A DNA stretch of 5,140 nucleotides from positions 1-5,140 of the forward strand of contig JAEZUC010000174.1 in NCBI GenBank assembly GCA_023443515.1. The letters run 5' to 3'. The notes under the pieces were generated by a model. It did no database searches. It saw only the letters and a list, made by a program, of their open reading frames with translations, and was not told where the DNA came from. This document shows, piece after piece, positions 1-5,084 of this stretch (position 1 is its first letter; each line of letters opens with the position of its first letter). The position numbers were made by a program, and so were the translations under genes. The stretch is from Bacillota bacterium. Lineage in GTDB: Bacteria; Bacillota; Clostridia; Acetivibrionales; DSM-1351.

Positions 1-35
1 GGAATTATAATTAAAGTTATTTTTTTCTTACTCAT
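1..35 (-). CDS. N-terminal fragment of an unidentified protein
   Basis: Only the first eleven codons are in the window. Read on the minus strand from an ATG at 35-33 they give MSKKKITLIII, a Lys-rich start followed by a hydrophobic run, as in a signal peptide or membrane anchor. A GGAG Shine-Dalgarno core (complement of 45-48) lies nine bases upstream of the ATG, which supports this start. A competing ATG at 44-42 (minus) would read only Met-Asn-Pro before a stop. The gene lies downstream of the PII gene on the same strand, with the palindrome at 66-111 between them. It may be co-transcribed with the PII gene or separately expressed. Function cannot be assigned from eleven residues. Confidence 0.5.
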   Translation of the reverse strand, partial: MSKKKITLIII

Positions 36-65
36 GGGTTCATTCTCCAATAAAAATTAAAATAC

Positions 66-111
66 GACTAATGGGACAGATGCTTAAAAAACAAGCACCT
101 GTCCCTTAGTC
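66..111. repeat. Long imperfect palindrome (REP-like hairpin or weak terminator)
   Basis: The arms are GACTAA (66-71), GGGACAG (73-79) and TGCTT (81-85), matched by AAGCA (93-97), CTGTCCC (99-105) and TTAGTC (106-111), around the loop AAAAAAC (86-92). All 18 arm positions pair. The only defects are the unpaired T at 72 and an A80/C98 mismatch. It lies just after the PII stop codon. It could end PII transcription, but on the minus strand the sequence after the stem is GTATTTTAATTTTTATT, not an immediate U-run, and on the plus strand only TGTTTTCT follows. The GGGACAGGTGCTT arm resembles the palindromic repeats mobilised by REP-associated transposases, which is inference from memory. Confidence 0.6.
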
Positions 112-131
112 TGTTTTCTAACGATACTATC

Positions 132-473
132 CTACCCGATAGCCTCTGAGCCTTCTTCGCCTGTTCTGATACGATAACATTCTTCGATTGGAAGTACAAA
201 AATTTTACCATCTCCGATGTTTCCGCTTCTTGCAGCTTCCATTATAGCATTTACGGTTGGTTTAACATAGTCATCATTCACGCAGATTTCAAATCTGACT
301 TTGTTCAATAGATTTACTTCTGTAACAGTTCCACGATAGCTCTCGGTGTATCCCATCTGCTGCCCGCAGCCTTTTACATGGCTTACTGTCATTTTAGCAA
401 CTTTAGCATCAAAAAGTGCCTGCTTTACATCTTCAAAGGCTTCCGGCCTCACAATTGCAACTATCATCTTCAT
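132..473 (-). CDS. PII family nitrogen regulatory protein (GlnB/GlnK-like)
   Basis: This is a 113-residue cytosolic signalling protein of normal PII length. PII proteins form trimers that bind ATP or ADP and 2-oxoglutarate and control ammonium channels, glutamine synthetase or nitrogen regulators. The sequence aligns without gaps to E. coli GlnB. Visible are the TVSHVKGCGQQ strand with the 2-oxoglutarate-contacting Gln39, the T-loop from about 37 to 55 (GYTESYRGTVTEV), the B-loop RSGNIGDGK (82-90), and the C-terminal RIRTGEE (101-107) with nucleotide-contacting arginines. Tyr51, the uridylylated residue of enterobacterial PII, is Thr here, so control by that modification is unlikely. Cyanobacterial Ser49 is also Thr. 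A GGGAGGG Shine-Dalgarno (complement of 481-487) lies seven bases before the ATG. It is not the shorter NifI type. The partner is unknown because no amt or gln gene is in view, so glnB versus glnK is left open. Confidence 0.93.
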   Translation of the reverse strand: MKMIVAIVRPEAFEDVKQALFDAKVAKMTVSHVKGCGQQMGYTESYRGTVTEVNLLNKVRFEICVNDDYVKPTVNAIMEAARSGNIGDGKIFVLPIEECYRIRTGEEGSEAIG

Positions 474-500
474 AACAAAACCCTCCCTTTAAAATATTAT

Positions 501-534
501 CAGTATATACTTATAATACTGTATGTACCCAGTA
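501..534. promoter_or_regulatory. Alternating CAGTA/TACTG half-sites upstream of the PII gene
   Basis: CAGTAT at 501-506 is mirrored by ATACTG at 516-521 with nine bases between. The TACTG at 517-521 is mirrored again by CAGTA at 530-534 with eight bases between. The three half-sites overlap the -10 and spacer of the candidate PII promoter, a position expected for an operator. No known regulator motif is recognised. Short dyads are common in AT-rich DNA, so this remains a candidate. Confidence 0.3.
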
Positions 535-542
535 AATGAAAA
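513..542 (-). promoter_or_regulatory. Candidate promoter of the PII gene
   Basis: On the minus strand a TATTAT -10 element (complement of 513-518) lies 18 bases downstream of TTTTCA (complement of 537-542). They match the sigma-A consensus at 5 of 6 and 4 of 6 positions. The predicted start, near 505, leaves a leader of about 30 bases carrying the GGGAGGG ribosome site. The region is AT-rich, so other -10-like words such as TATACT are nearby and the choice is uncertain. No sigma-54 GG-N10-GC pair was recognised. Confidence 0.35.
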
Positions 543-611
543 TATTAACTTTTAAAGGAAATATTTTAAATAATAGGAATATATGATTTTAAGAGGATAT
601 TTGACGAATTT

Positions 612-641
612 TTGCGAAATCCGCAGGATATATGATATAAT
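612..641 (+). promoter_or_regulatory. Extended -10 promoter upstream of iorA
   Basis: A consensus TATAAT (636-641) is preceded by TG at 633-634, giving the extended -10 word TGATATAAT. TTGCGA (612-617) lies 18 bases upstream as a moderate -35. The predicted start near 648 leaves a leader of about 40 bases. A TTGACG at 601-606 looks like a better -35 but is 29 bases from the TATAAT. A short dyad, TGCG (613-616) and CGCA (622-625), overlaps the -35 and could be an operator. This is the only good plus-strand promoter before iorA and probably drives iorA, iorB and possibly mgsA. Confidence 0.65.
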
Positions 642-661
642 TTTTCTAATAAATTAGTTTT

Positions 662-685
662 TGAGCCGGTTTGGCTCAGGGGAGG
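662..685 (+). promoter_or_regulatory. Leader hairpin abutting the iorA ribosome-binding site
   Basis: TGAGCC (662-667) and GGCTCA (673-678) form a six-base-pair stem with the five-base loop GGTTT. It ends directly against the GGGGAGG Shine-Dalgarno at 679-685, four bases before the iorA ATG at 690. The hairpin does not sequester the ribosome site. It may stack against it, stabilise the 5' end of the message, or be bound by a protein. No riboswitch or T-box class is recognised in this short leader. Confidence 0.5.
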
Positions 686-689
686 TAAA

Positions 690-2483
690 ATGTCTAAGAA
701 ACTACTTATGGGTAACGAGGCAATAGCCCTTGGTGCTATAAGAGCAGGGGTAAATATTGTAACAGGGTACCCCGGAACCCCTTCTACAGAGGTACTTGAA
801 ACAGTAGCCCGTAATAACCCCGGTGATATATATGTTGAATGGTCTGTAAATGAAAAATCTGCCATGGAAGTAGCTGCAGGTGCAGCATATTCCGGTGCCA
901 GAACCATGGTAACCATGAAGCAGGTAGGATTGAATGTTGCATCTGACCCGCTTATGAGTTTGGCTTATATTGGAGTTAAGGGTGGTTTGGTAGTACTGGT
1001 AGCTGATGACCCGGGGCCTTTTTCATCCCAGACCGAGCAGGATACAAGGCATTTTGCAAGGTATTCAAATCTTCCTGTACTCGACCCGTCATCACCTGAA
1101 GAAGCATATGAGATGATACAATATGCTTTCGAATTATCAGAAATGGTGGAGCTGCCTGTATTTTTTAGACCAACTACAAGGATATGTCATTCCTGTGCAA
1201 CTATAGATGTGGACGAAAAAAGACTCGAACATAAAATCGAGGGATTCGTCAAAGACCCCAGGTGGGTTATATTTCCAAGCCTTGCATACCAAAAGCACCT
1301 TCATATTGAAGGACTTCAACATAAGCTAAGTAGCATTTTTTCAGGCATCAGTTTTAACAAGGTTGAAGGAAAAGAAGGAAAAATTGGTGTTGCTGCGTCA
1401 GGAGTTGCATATTCCTATGTGGTGGAGGCTATAGAAAAATTAAATGCCAATGTAAAGCTGTTTAAAGTGGGAACTCCTTATCCATTGCCTAAGGAGGTGG
1501 CCTCATGCTTCCTTGACGGACTGGACGAAGTTCTTGTGTTTGAAGAGCTTGACCCTGTCGTTGAAGAGGAGATAACCATGCTTTGTGCCTCCAAGCAGCA
1601 GAAAACAAGAATACTTGGAAAAAAGACCGGGCATTTGCCATTTGCGGGAGAGTATACCTTTGAATTGGTCTACGAATCACTTGCAAAATATCTCAATATT
1701 CAAACAGAGAAAGTTGAAAAACCAGTATCTCCGGAACTTCCGGTAAGACAGCCCGTACTTTGTGCAGGATGTCCCCACAGAGCATCCTTCTATGCTGTTA
1801 AAATGGCAATGAAGGGGCAAAAGGCAGTATTTACAGGTGATATAGGTTGTTATACTCTCGGGAATGCAAAACCCTTGGATATGGTAGATACCTGCCTTTG
1901 CATGGGTGCGGGAATTACGGTGGCACAAGGAATTAAAAGAGCCCAGCCTGATGCAAAGCATATAGCTTTTATTGGGGACTCTACATTTTTCCATACAGGA
2001 ATACCGGGCATTGTAAATGCCGTCTATAACAATACCGATATTACAGTGGTCATATTGGATAACAGTACTACCGCTATGACAGGCCATCAGCCACATCCTG
2101 GAACAGGCAGAACGATGATGAACAATATATCTGAAAAAATAGATATTTACACTATGGTGAAGGCCTGTGGGGTGGAACACATTGTTAAAGGGAATCCACT
2201 TGATTTTAGCAATTCTGTAGAATTAATAAAAAATGCGGCAGAATACAAAGGCCCTTCAGTAATAATCTTTGAAGCACCTTGTATTGCTCTTTTTAAACCG
2301 CCGGTAAAATACAGTATTAAAGAGAACTGTAAAAATTGTAAAAAATGTATTACTGACATAGGCTGTCCTGCTATATCATTTATTGACGGCAAAGTCAGTA
2401 TTGAACCTTCACTTTGTTACGGCTGCGGGTTATGTACAAATGTGTGCCCGTTTAATGCTATAGGAGGTGAAGAAAATGAGTAA
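690..2483 (+). CDS. iorA: Indolepyruvate:ferredoxin oxidoreductase, alpha subunit
   Basis: This is the catalytic subunit of the oxygen-sensitive enzyme that converts aryl-pyruvates plus CoA to arylacetyl-CoA and CO2 while reducing ferredoxin. The reaction is reversible. The 597 residues carry the expected order of domains. An N-terminal pyrimidine-binding region includes GYPGTPSTEV (26-35) and Glu55 in the WSVNEKSAMEVA segment. A middle transketolase C-like region spans about 230-335. A thiamine diphosphate-binding domain spans about 355-530, with LCAGCPHR (357-363), GDIGCYTLG and the cofactor motif running from GDST (429-432) to LDN (456-458). A C-terminal 2[4Fe-4S] ferredoxin domain has Cys547, 550, 553 and 559, then Cys576, 579, 582 and 586. 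The CX2CX2CX5C spacing of the first set differs from the usual CX2CX2CX3C. The start is fixed by GGGGAGG at 679-685. The 3' end overlaps iorB by eight bases. Length and cysteine content suggest an intact enzyme. Confidence 0.97.
   Translation: MSKKLLMGNEAIALGAIRAGVNIVTGYPGTPSTEVLETVARNNPGDIYVEWSVNEKSAMEVAAGAAYSGARTMVTMKQVGLNVASDPLMSLAYIGVKGGLVVLVADDPGPFSSQTEQDTRHFARYSNLPVLDPSSPEEAYEMIQYAFELSEMVELPVFFRPTTRICHSCATIDVDEKRLEHKIEGFVKDPRWVIFPSLAYQKHLHIEGLQHKLSSIFSGISFNKVEGKEGKIGVAASGVAYSYVVEAIEKLNANVKLFKVGTPYPLPKEVASCFLDGLDEVLVFEELDPVVEEEITMLCASKQQKTRILGKKTGHLPFAGEYTFELVYESLAKYLNIQTEKVEKPVSPELPVRQPVLCAGCPHRASFYAVKMAMKGQKAVFTGDIGCYTLGNAKPLDMVDTCLCMGAGITVAQGIKRAQPDAKHIAFIGDSTFFHTGIPGIVNAVYNNTDITVVILDNSTTAMTGHQPHPGTGRTMMNNISEKIDIYTMVKACGVEHIVKGNPLDFSNSVELIKNAAEYKGPSVIIFEAPCIALFKPPVKYSIKENCKNCKKCITDIGCPAISFIDGKVSIEPSLCYGCGLCTNVCPFNAIGGEENE
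2462..2467 (+). promoter_or_regulatory. Ribosome-binding site that sets the iorB start
   Basis: AGGAGG lies inside the end of iorA, eight bases before the ATG at 2476, which is ideal spacing. A GTG in the same frame at 2467 overlaps this site and has no suitable site of its own, so the ATG is preferred. Confidence 0.85.
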
Positions 2484-3081
2484 GATTGATATATTGATAT
2501 CAGGTGTGGGCGGACAGGGAACAGTGCTTGCATCAAGACTTATAGCTGCGGCAGCTATTAATCAGGGCTGTTTTGCAAGAACTGCTGAAACAATAGGTAT
2601 GTCTCAGAGGGGTGGCTGCGTTGTCAGCCATGTACGTATAGACAGCCAAAAATCCGGTTCTGTAATCCCATTGGGCAGTGCAGATATGATCATAGCATTT
2701 GAGCTTGCGGAAGCCGCACGCAGTATTCCGCGACTGTCCAAAAAAGGTTGCTGTATTGTTAATACACAGGTTATAAAGCCTGTGTCAGCATCTCTTGGTA
2801 ACTCTCATTATGATAGTGATGAAATAATCAAATTTATAAAAGACAATTCAGAGGAAGTATATTTTGTAGACGGTTATTCTCTGGCTGAAAAAGCAGGTAA
2901 TGTAAAAGCAGTAAATGTAGTCTTGCTTGGAGCCGCTACAGCTGTTGGTAAAATGCCTTTTACAAGTGAAATAATGCTTGATGCTATTGTTGAAAATGTT
3001 CCTCAGAAATTCAGGGAACTGAATCAGAAAGCATTCCAAATGGGGTATGAAGCAACTGTTCAGTTAATAAAAAATGCCTAA
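2476..3081 (+). CDS. iorB: Indolepyruvate:ferredoxin oxidoreductase, beta subunit
   Basis: This 201-residue protein is the small subunit that pairs with IorA. It belongs to the pyruvate:ferredoxin oxidoreductase gamma-domain family, which contributes to CoA binding and assembly. The family hallmark GVGGQG is at residues 10-15, followed by the ETIGMSQRGG segment typical of IorB and by LGSADMIIAFELAEAAR. It has no iron-sulfur cysteine motifs, as expected. Starting at the ATG, it overlaps iorA by eight bases (ATGAGTAA), indicating translational coupling and equal subunit supply. Extending to the GTG at 2467 would add three residues. Length is normal for the family. Distantly related 2-keto acid oxidoreductase gamma subunits share the fold, but the adjacent fused-type IorA makes IorB the right name. 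Confidence 0.95.
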   Translation: MSKIDILISGVGGQGTVLASRLIAAAAINQGCFARTAETIGMSQRGGCVVSHVRIDSQKSGSVIPLGSADMIIAFELAEAARSIPRLSKKGCCIVNTQVIKPVSASLGNSHYDSDEIIKFIKDNSEEVYFVDGYSLAEKAGNVKAVNVVLLGAATAVGKMPFTSEIMLDAIVENVPQKFRELNQKAFQMGYEATVQLIKNA

Positions 3082-3135
3082 AAACAACATAACATAAATG
3101 ACGCAAATAAACGTACAATTACAGGGGGATAAAAC

Positions 3136-3597
3136 ATGAGCAAAAATAAACTTGGCAAACAGAAACATATAGCATTGATAGCGCATGATAACAGGAAAGA
3201 AGATTTAATTAACTGGGCAAATAGCAAAAAAGATATACTTTGCAAGCATTTCTTATGCGGAACGGGTACAACAGCAAAAATGATTACTGAAAAAACAGGG
3301 CTGCCGGTTAAGAGGTTTAAAAGCGGACCTTTGGGAGGTGACCAACAGATAGGTGCATGTATTGCCAATGGTGAAGTGGATTTTATGATATTCTTCTGGG
3401 ATCCTCTTACTTCACAACCACATGATCCGGATGTAAAGGCGCTGCTGAGGATAGCCGTGTTGTATGATATTCCGGTTGCAATGAATCAGTCGACGGCTGA
3501 TTTTGTTCTTACGTCAAACCTGATGGAAGACGACTATGAGAGAAATGTGGTAGACTACTACAGCCGCCTAAGGAAAGAGAATTTTGGCGGTGTCTGA
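3136..3597 (+). CDS. mgsA: Methylglyoxal synthase
   Basis: This 153-residue cytosolic enzyme converts dihydroxyacetone phosphate to methylglyoxal and phosphate. It is a glycolytic bypass that releases phosphate when sugar phosphates build up. The sequence aligns with E. coli MgsA with a two-residue offset. It shows HIALIAHD (11-18), the phosphate-binding GTGTT (42-46), SGPLGGDQQIGA (63-74) with catalytic Asp69 (E. coli Asp71), FFWDPL, and PHDPDVKALLR with His96 and Asp99 (E. coli His98 and Asp101). All key residues are present. A GGGGG ribosome site (3124-3128) lies seven bases before the ATG. The 54-base gap after iorB contains no terminator or clear promoter, so co-transcription with iorAB is likely. 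No biochemical link to the aryl-pyruvate enzymes is known to me. Confidence 0.97.
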   Translation: MSKNKLGKQKHIALIAHDNRKEDLINWANSKKDILCKHFLCGTGTTAKMITEKTGLPVKRFKSGPLGGDQQIGACIANGEVDFMIFFWDPLTSQPHDPDVKALLRIAVLYDIPVAMNQSTADFVLTSNLMEDDYERNVVDYYSRLRKENFGGV

Positions 3598-3610
3598 TTT
3601 TAGTAAAATC
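3596..3610. repeat. Perfect 15-bp palindrome upstream of the paaK promoter
   Basis: GATTTTA (3596-3602) and TAAAATC (3604-3610) flank a central G. It overlaps the last two bases of the mgsA stop codon and ends two bases before the -35 element at 3613. That location suits a regulator-binding site. As RNA it could form only a short A-U-rich stem with no U-tract, so it is not a convincing terminator. Confidence 0.4.
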
Positions 3611-3612
3611 CG

Positions 3613-3641
3613 TAGACAATATATGCAAAAATTTGTATAAT
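3613..3641 (+). promoter_or_regulatory. Sigma-A-type promoter upstream of paaK
   Basis: TAGACA (3613-3618; 5 of 6 to consensus) and a perfect TATAAT (3636-3641) are separated by exactly 17 bases. Transcription would start near 3648 and give a leader of about 25 bases. This suggests that the ligase can be expressed independently of iorAB-mgsA. Confidence 0.72.
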
Positions 3642-3672
3642 AAAGAAAAATAAAGAGAAGAGATGAGTTAAG

Positions 3673-4914
3673 ATGAGAGTAGACCAGTTTGAACTTTTGA
3701 AAAAACTACTGGTAAACATAAGCCAAAACAGTCCCTTTTATAAGGATAAATTTCAGAAAAACAATGTGAATATTGACGATATAAAATCCCTTGAACAGAT
3801 AAAAAATCTTCCGTTCACTGTAAAGGAAGAACTTAGAGATGCTTATCCCCTGGGATTACAGTCGGTACCTGATGAACAGATTATCAGAATACACTCGTCA
3901 TCCGGAACAACAGGTAAGCCAATAATCATACCTTACACTGCACAGGATGTATCAGATTGGGCAGAAATGATGTCCAGAAGCTTTAGTATAGCAGGAGTTA
4001 CACCCCTAGACCGGGTCCAGATTACTCCGGGTTACGGACTTTGGACAGCCGGCATAGGCTTTCAGGCAGGTGCTGAACGACTAGGCGCAATGGCTGTTCC
4101 TATGGGCCCGGGTAATACGGACAAACAGCTTCAAATGATGATAGACTTGAAGTCAACTGTTATTATAGGAACATCCTCGTATGCACTTGTACTGGCAGAA
4201 GAGGTTGAAAAAAGAGGAATAGGCTCTGATATTCATTTAAGAAAAGGTATTATAGGTTCAGAACGCTGGGGCGAAAAAATGAGACAGCGTATCAAAAATG
4301 AGCTTAACATTGATATTTATGATATTTACGGCCTTACAGAGATTTACGGACCGGGGATAGCAATTGACTGTCCTTGCCACGACGGAATGCACTATTACGA
4401 TGATTACCTTTATTTTGAGATAATTGACCCTGTAACTGAGGAGGTTCTCCCGGTGGGAGAGGTTGGTGAGCTGGTAATAACCACCCTCAGAAAAGAGGGA
4501 GCACCGCTTCTTAGGTACAGAACAAGAGACCTGACCAGAATTATTCCGGGTAAATGTAAGTGTGGTCTGGAATATCCGCGTATTGACAGGATTATCGGTC
4601 GTACCGATGATATGGTTAAGGTAAAAGGAGTGAACATCTATCCCGGTCAGATTGACGAGATATTAAAGGATGTTGACGGAGCAAGCAGTGAGTATCAGAT
4701 AATTATTGACCATTTGAACGGAAAGGATGTTATGACTCTCAAGGTTGAATATAATTCCGACGGTGATACCGAGCGTGAGGAAATCGAATCCAACATCGTT
4801 GACTTATTCAAAAAAAGAATCGGAATACATATTATAGCCGAAGCCAGTCGCATTGGTAGCCTTCCAAGAAGCGAAAAAAAGAGTAAGAGAATTATAGATT
4901 ATAGACATAGCTAA
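3673..4914 (+). CDS. paaK: Phenylacetate-CoA ligase family protein (AMP-forming)
   Basis: This is a 413-residue member of the adenylate-forming enzyme superfamily, PaaK branch. It activates an arylacetate with ATP to an acyl-adenylate and transfers it to CoA. Visible motifs are the ATP-binding SSSGTTGKP (75-83), the adenine-site YDIYGLTE (216-223), YRTRD (282-286) before the hinge, GRTDDMVKVKGVNIYP (309-324), and a C-terminal LPRSEKKSKR (397-406) with the likely catalytic Lys403. Cys233, Cys235, Cys295 and Cys297 could form a metal site. An in-frame TGA at 3664-3666 fixes the ATG at 3673 as the most upstream start. The protein therefore lacks about 20 N-terminal residues found in classical PaaK of about 430 residues. 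The ribosome site GAAGAG (3657-3662) is modest and ten bases away. Its place near iorAB supports an arylacetate substrate (phenyl-, hydroxyphenyl- or indoleacetate), but the exact acid is not shown. Confidence 0.88.
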   Translation: MRVDQFELLKKLLVNISQNSPFYKDKFQKNNVNIDDIKSLEQIKNLPFTVKEELRDAYPLGLQSVPDEQIIRIHSSSGTTGKPIIIPYTAQDVSDWAEMMSRSFSIAGVTPLDRVQITPGYGLWTAGIGFQAGAERLGAMAVPMGPGNTDKQLQMMIDLKSTVIIGTSSYALVLAEEVEKRGIGSDIHLRKGIIGSERWGEKMRQRIKNELNIDIYDIYGLTEIYGPGIAIDCPCHDGMHYYDDYLYFEIIDPVTEEVLPVGEVGELVITTLRKEGAPLLRYRTRDLTRIIPGKCKCGLEYPRIDRIIGRTDDMVKVKGVNIYPGQIDEILKDVDGASSEYQIIIDHLNGKDVMTLKVEYNSDGDTEREEIESNIVDLFKKRIGIHIIAEASRIGSLPRSEKKSKRIIDYRHS

Positions 4915-4926
4915 CAAAGGAAATCT

Positions 4927-4963
4927 AAAGGCGGTTTGCATACAAAGCAGACTGTCTTTTTTT
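4927..4963 (+). terminator. Rho-independent terminator after paaK
   Basis: A ten-base-pair stem (4930-4939 with 4947-4956), containing three G-U wobbles and a seven-base loop, is followed by seven T residues (4957-4963). Flanking AAA (4927-4929) can extend the stem into the T-run. It starts 13 bases after the paaK stop and ends the plus-strand block. Confidence 0.9.
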
Positions 4964-4970
4964 ATTTCTA

Positions 4971-5010
4971 TTAACTTCACCATTTACAGTTTGTTCACAA
5001 TTCAAACACA
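4971..5010 (+). promoter_or_regulatory. TTYACA-like direct repeats at 11-bp steps
   Basis: TTTACA (4983-4988), TTCACA (4994-4999) and AACACA (5005-5010) are spaced exactly 11 bases apart. A weaker TTAACT lies at 4971-4976, 12 bases before the first. Phased direct repeats of this form are typical of OmpR/PhoB-family response regulators, such as the Bacillus PhoP box. The last repeat sits where a -35 would be for the -10 at 5028-5033. The regulator is unknown. Confidence 0.45.
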
Positions 5011-5033
5011 GGAAAAACATAAAAATTTAATAT
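5005..5033 (+). promoter_or_regulatory. Candidate activator-dependent promoter of the gene at 5085
   Basis: TAATAT (5028-5033; 4 of 6 matches to TATAAT) lies 17 bases after AACACA (5005-5010; 3 of 6 matches to TTGACA). The poor -35 overlaps the last phased repeat, as in promoters that need an activator. Transcription would begin near 5040. The region is very AT-rich, so the -10 choice is uncertain. Confidence 0.35.
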
Positions 5034-5084
5034 TATTTTAATAAAAGAATTATGCAGTTTACTTATTTTGAAGAGGTGGATTTA

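Noticed and set aside
601..641. TTGACG (601-606) as the -35 for iorA
   Set aside because: It is 29 bases from TATAAT and 24 from TATGAT, too far for sigma-A. TTGCGA at 612-617 with an 18-base spacer and an extended -10 fits better.
474..689. T-box, riboswitch or CRISPR leader between the PII gene and iorA
   Set aside because: The predicted iorA leader is only about 40 bases with one small hairpin. No T-box AGGGUGG-like motif, aptamer core or spaced repeats were seen.
566..916. Minus-strand open frame of 116 codons spanning the iorA promoter and start
   Set aside because: It is antisense to the well-supported iorA N-terminus, has low-complexity hydrophobic content with no recognisable family, and covers the promoter region. 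It is a shadow frame.
1491..1507. Near-perfect Shine-Dalgarno AAGGAGGTGG followed by an ATG inside iorA
   Set aside because: The ATG is out of the iorA frame and reads only Met-Leu-Pro before a stop. The purine run simply encodes Lys-Glu-Val residues of IorA. It might pause ribosomes but does not mark a gene.
1677..2180. Minus-strand open frame of 167 codons inside iorA
   Set aside because: It is fully antisense to the thiamine diphosphate domain of IorA, its composition is Cys-, His- and Ser-rich as in a reverse-frame translation, and no family is recognised.
2467..2475. GTG at 2467 as the iorB start
   Set aside because: It overlaps the AGGAGG site that is ideally spaced for the ATG at 2476, and it would add only three residues without homology support.
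3078..3368. Minus-strand open frame of 96 codons over the start of mgsA
   Set aside because: It is antisense to conserved MgsA catalytic segments, with no ribosome site or family match apparent.
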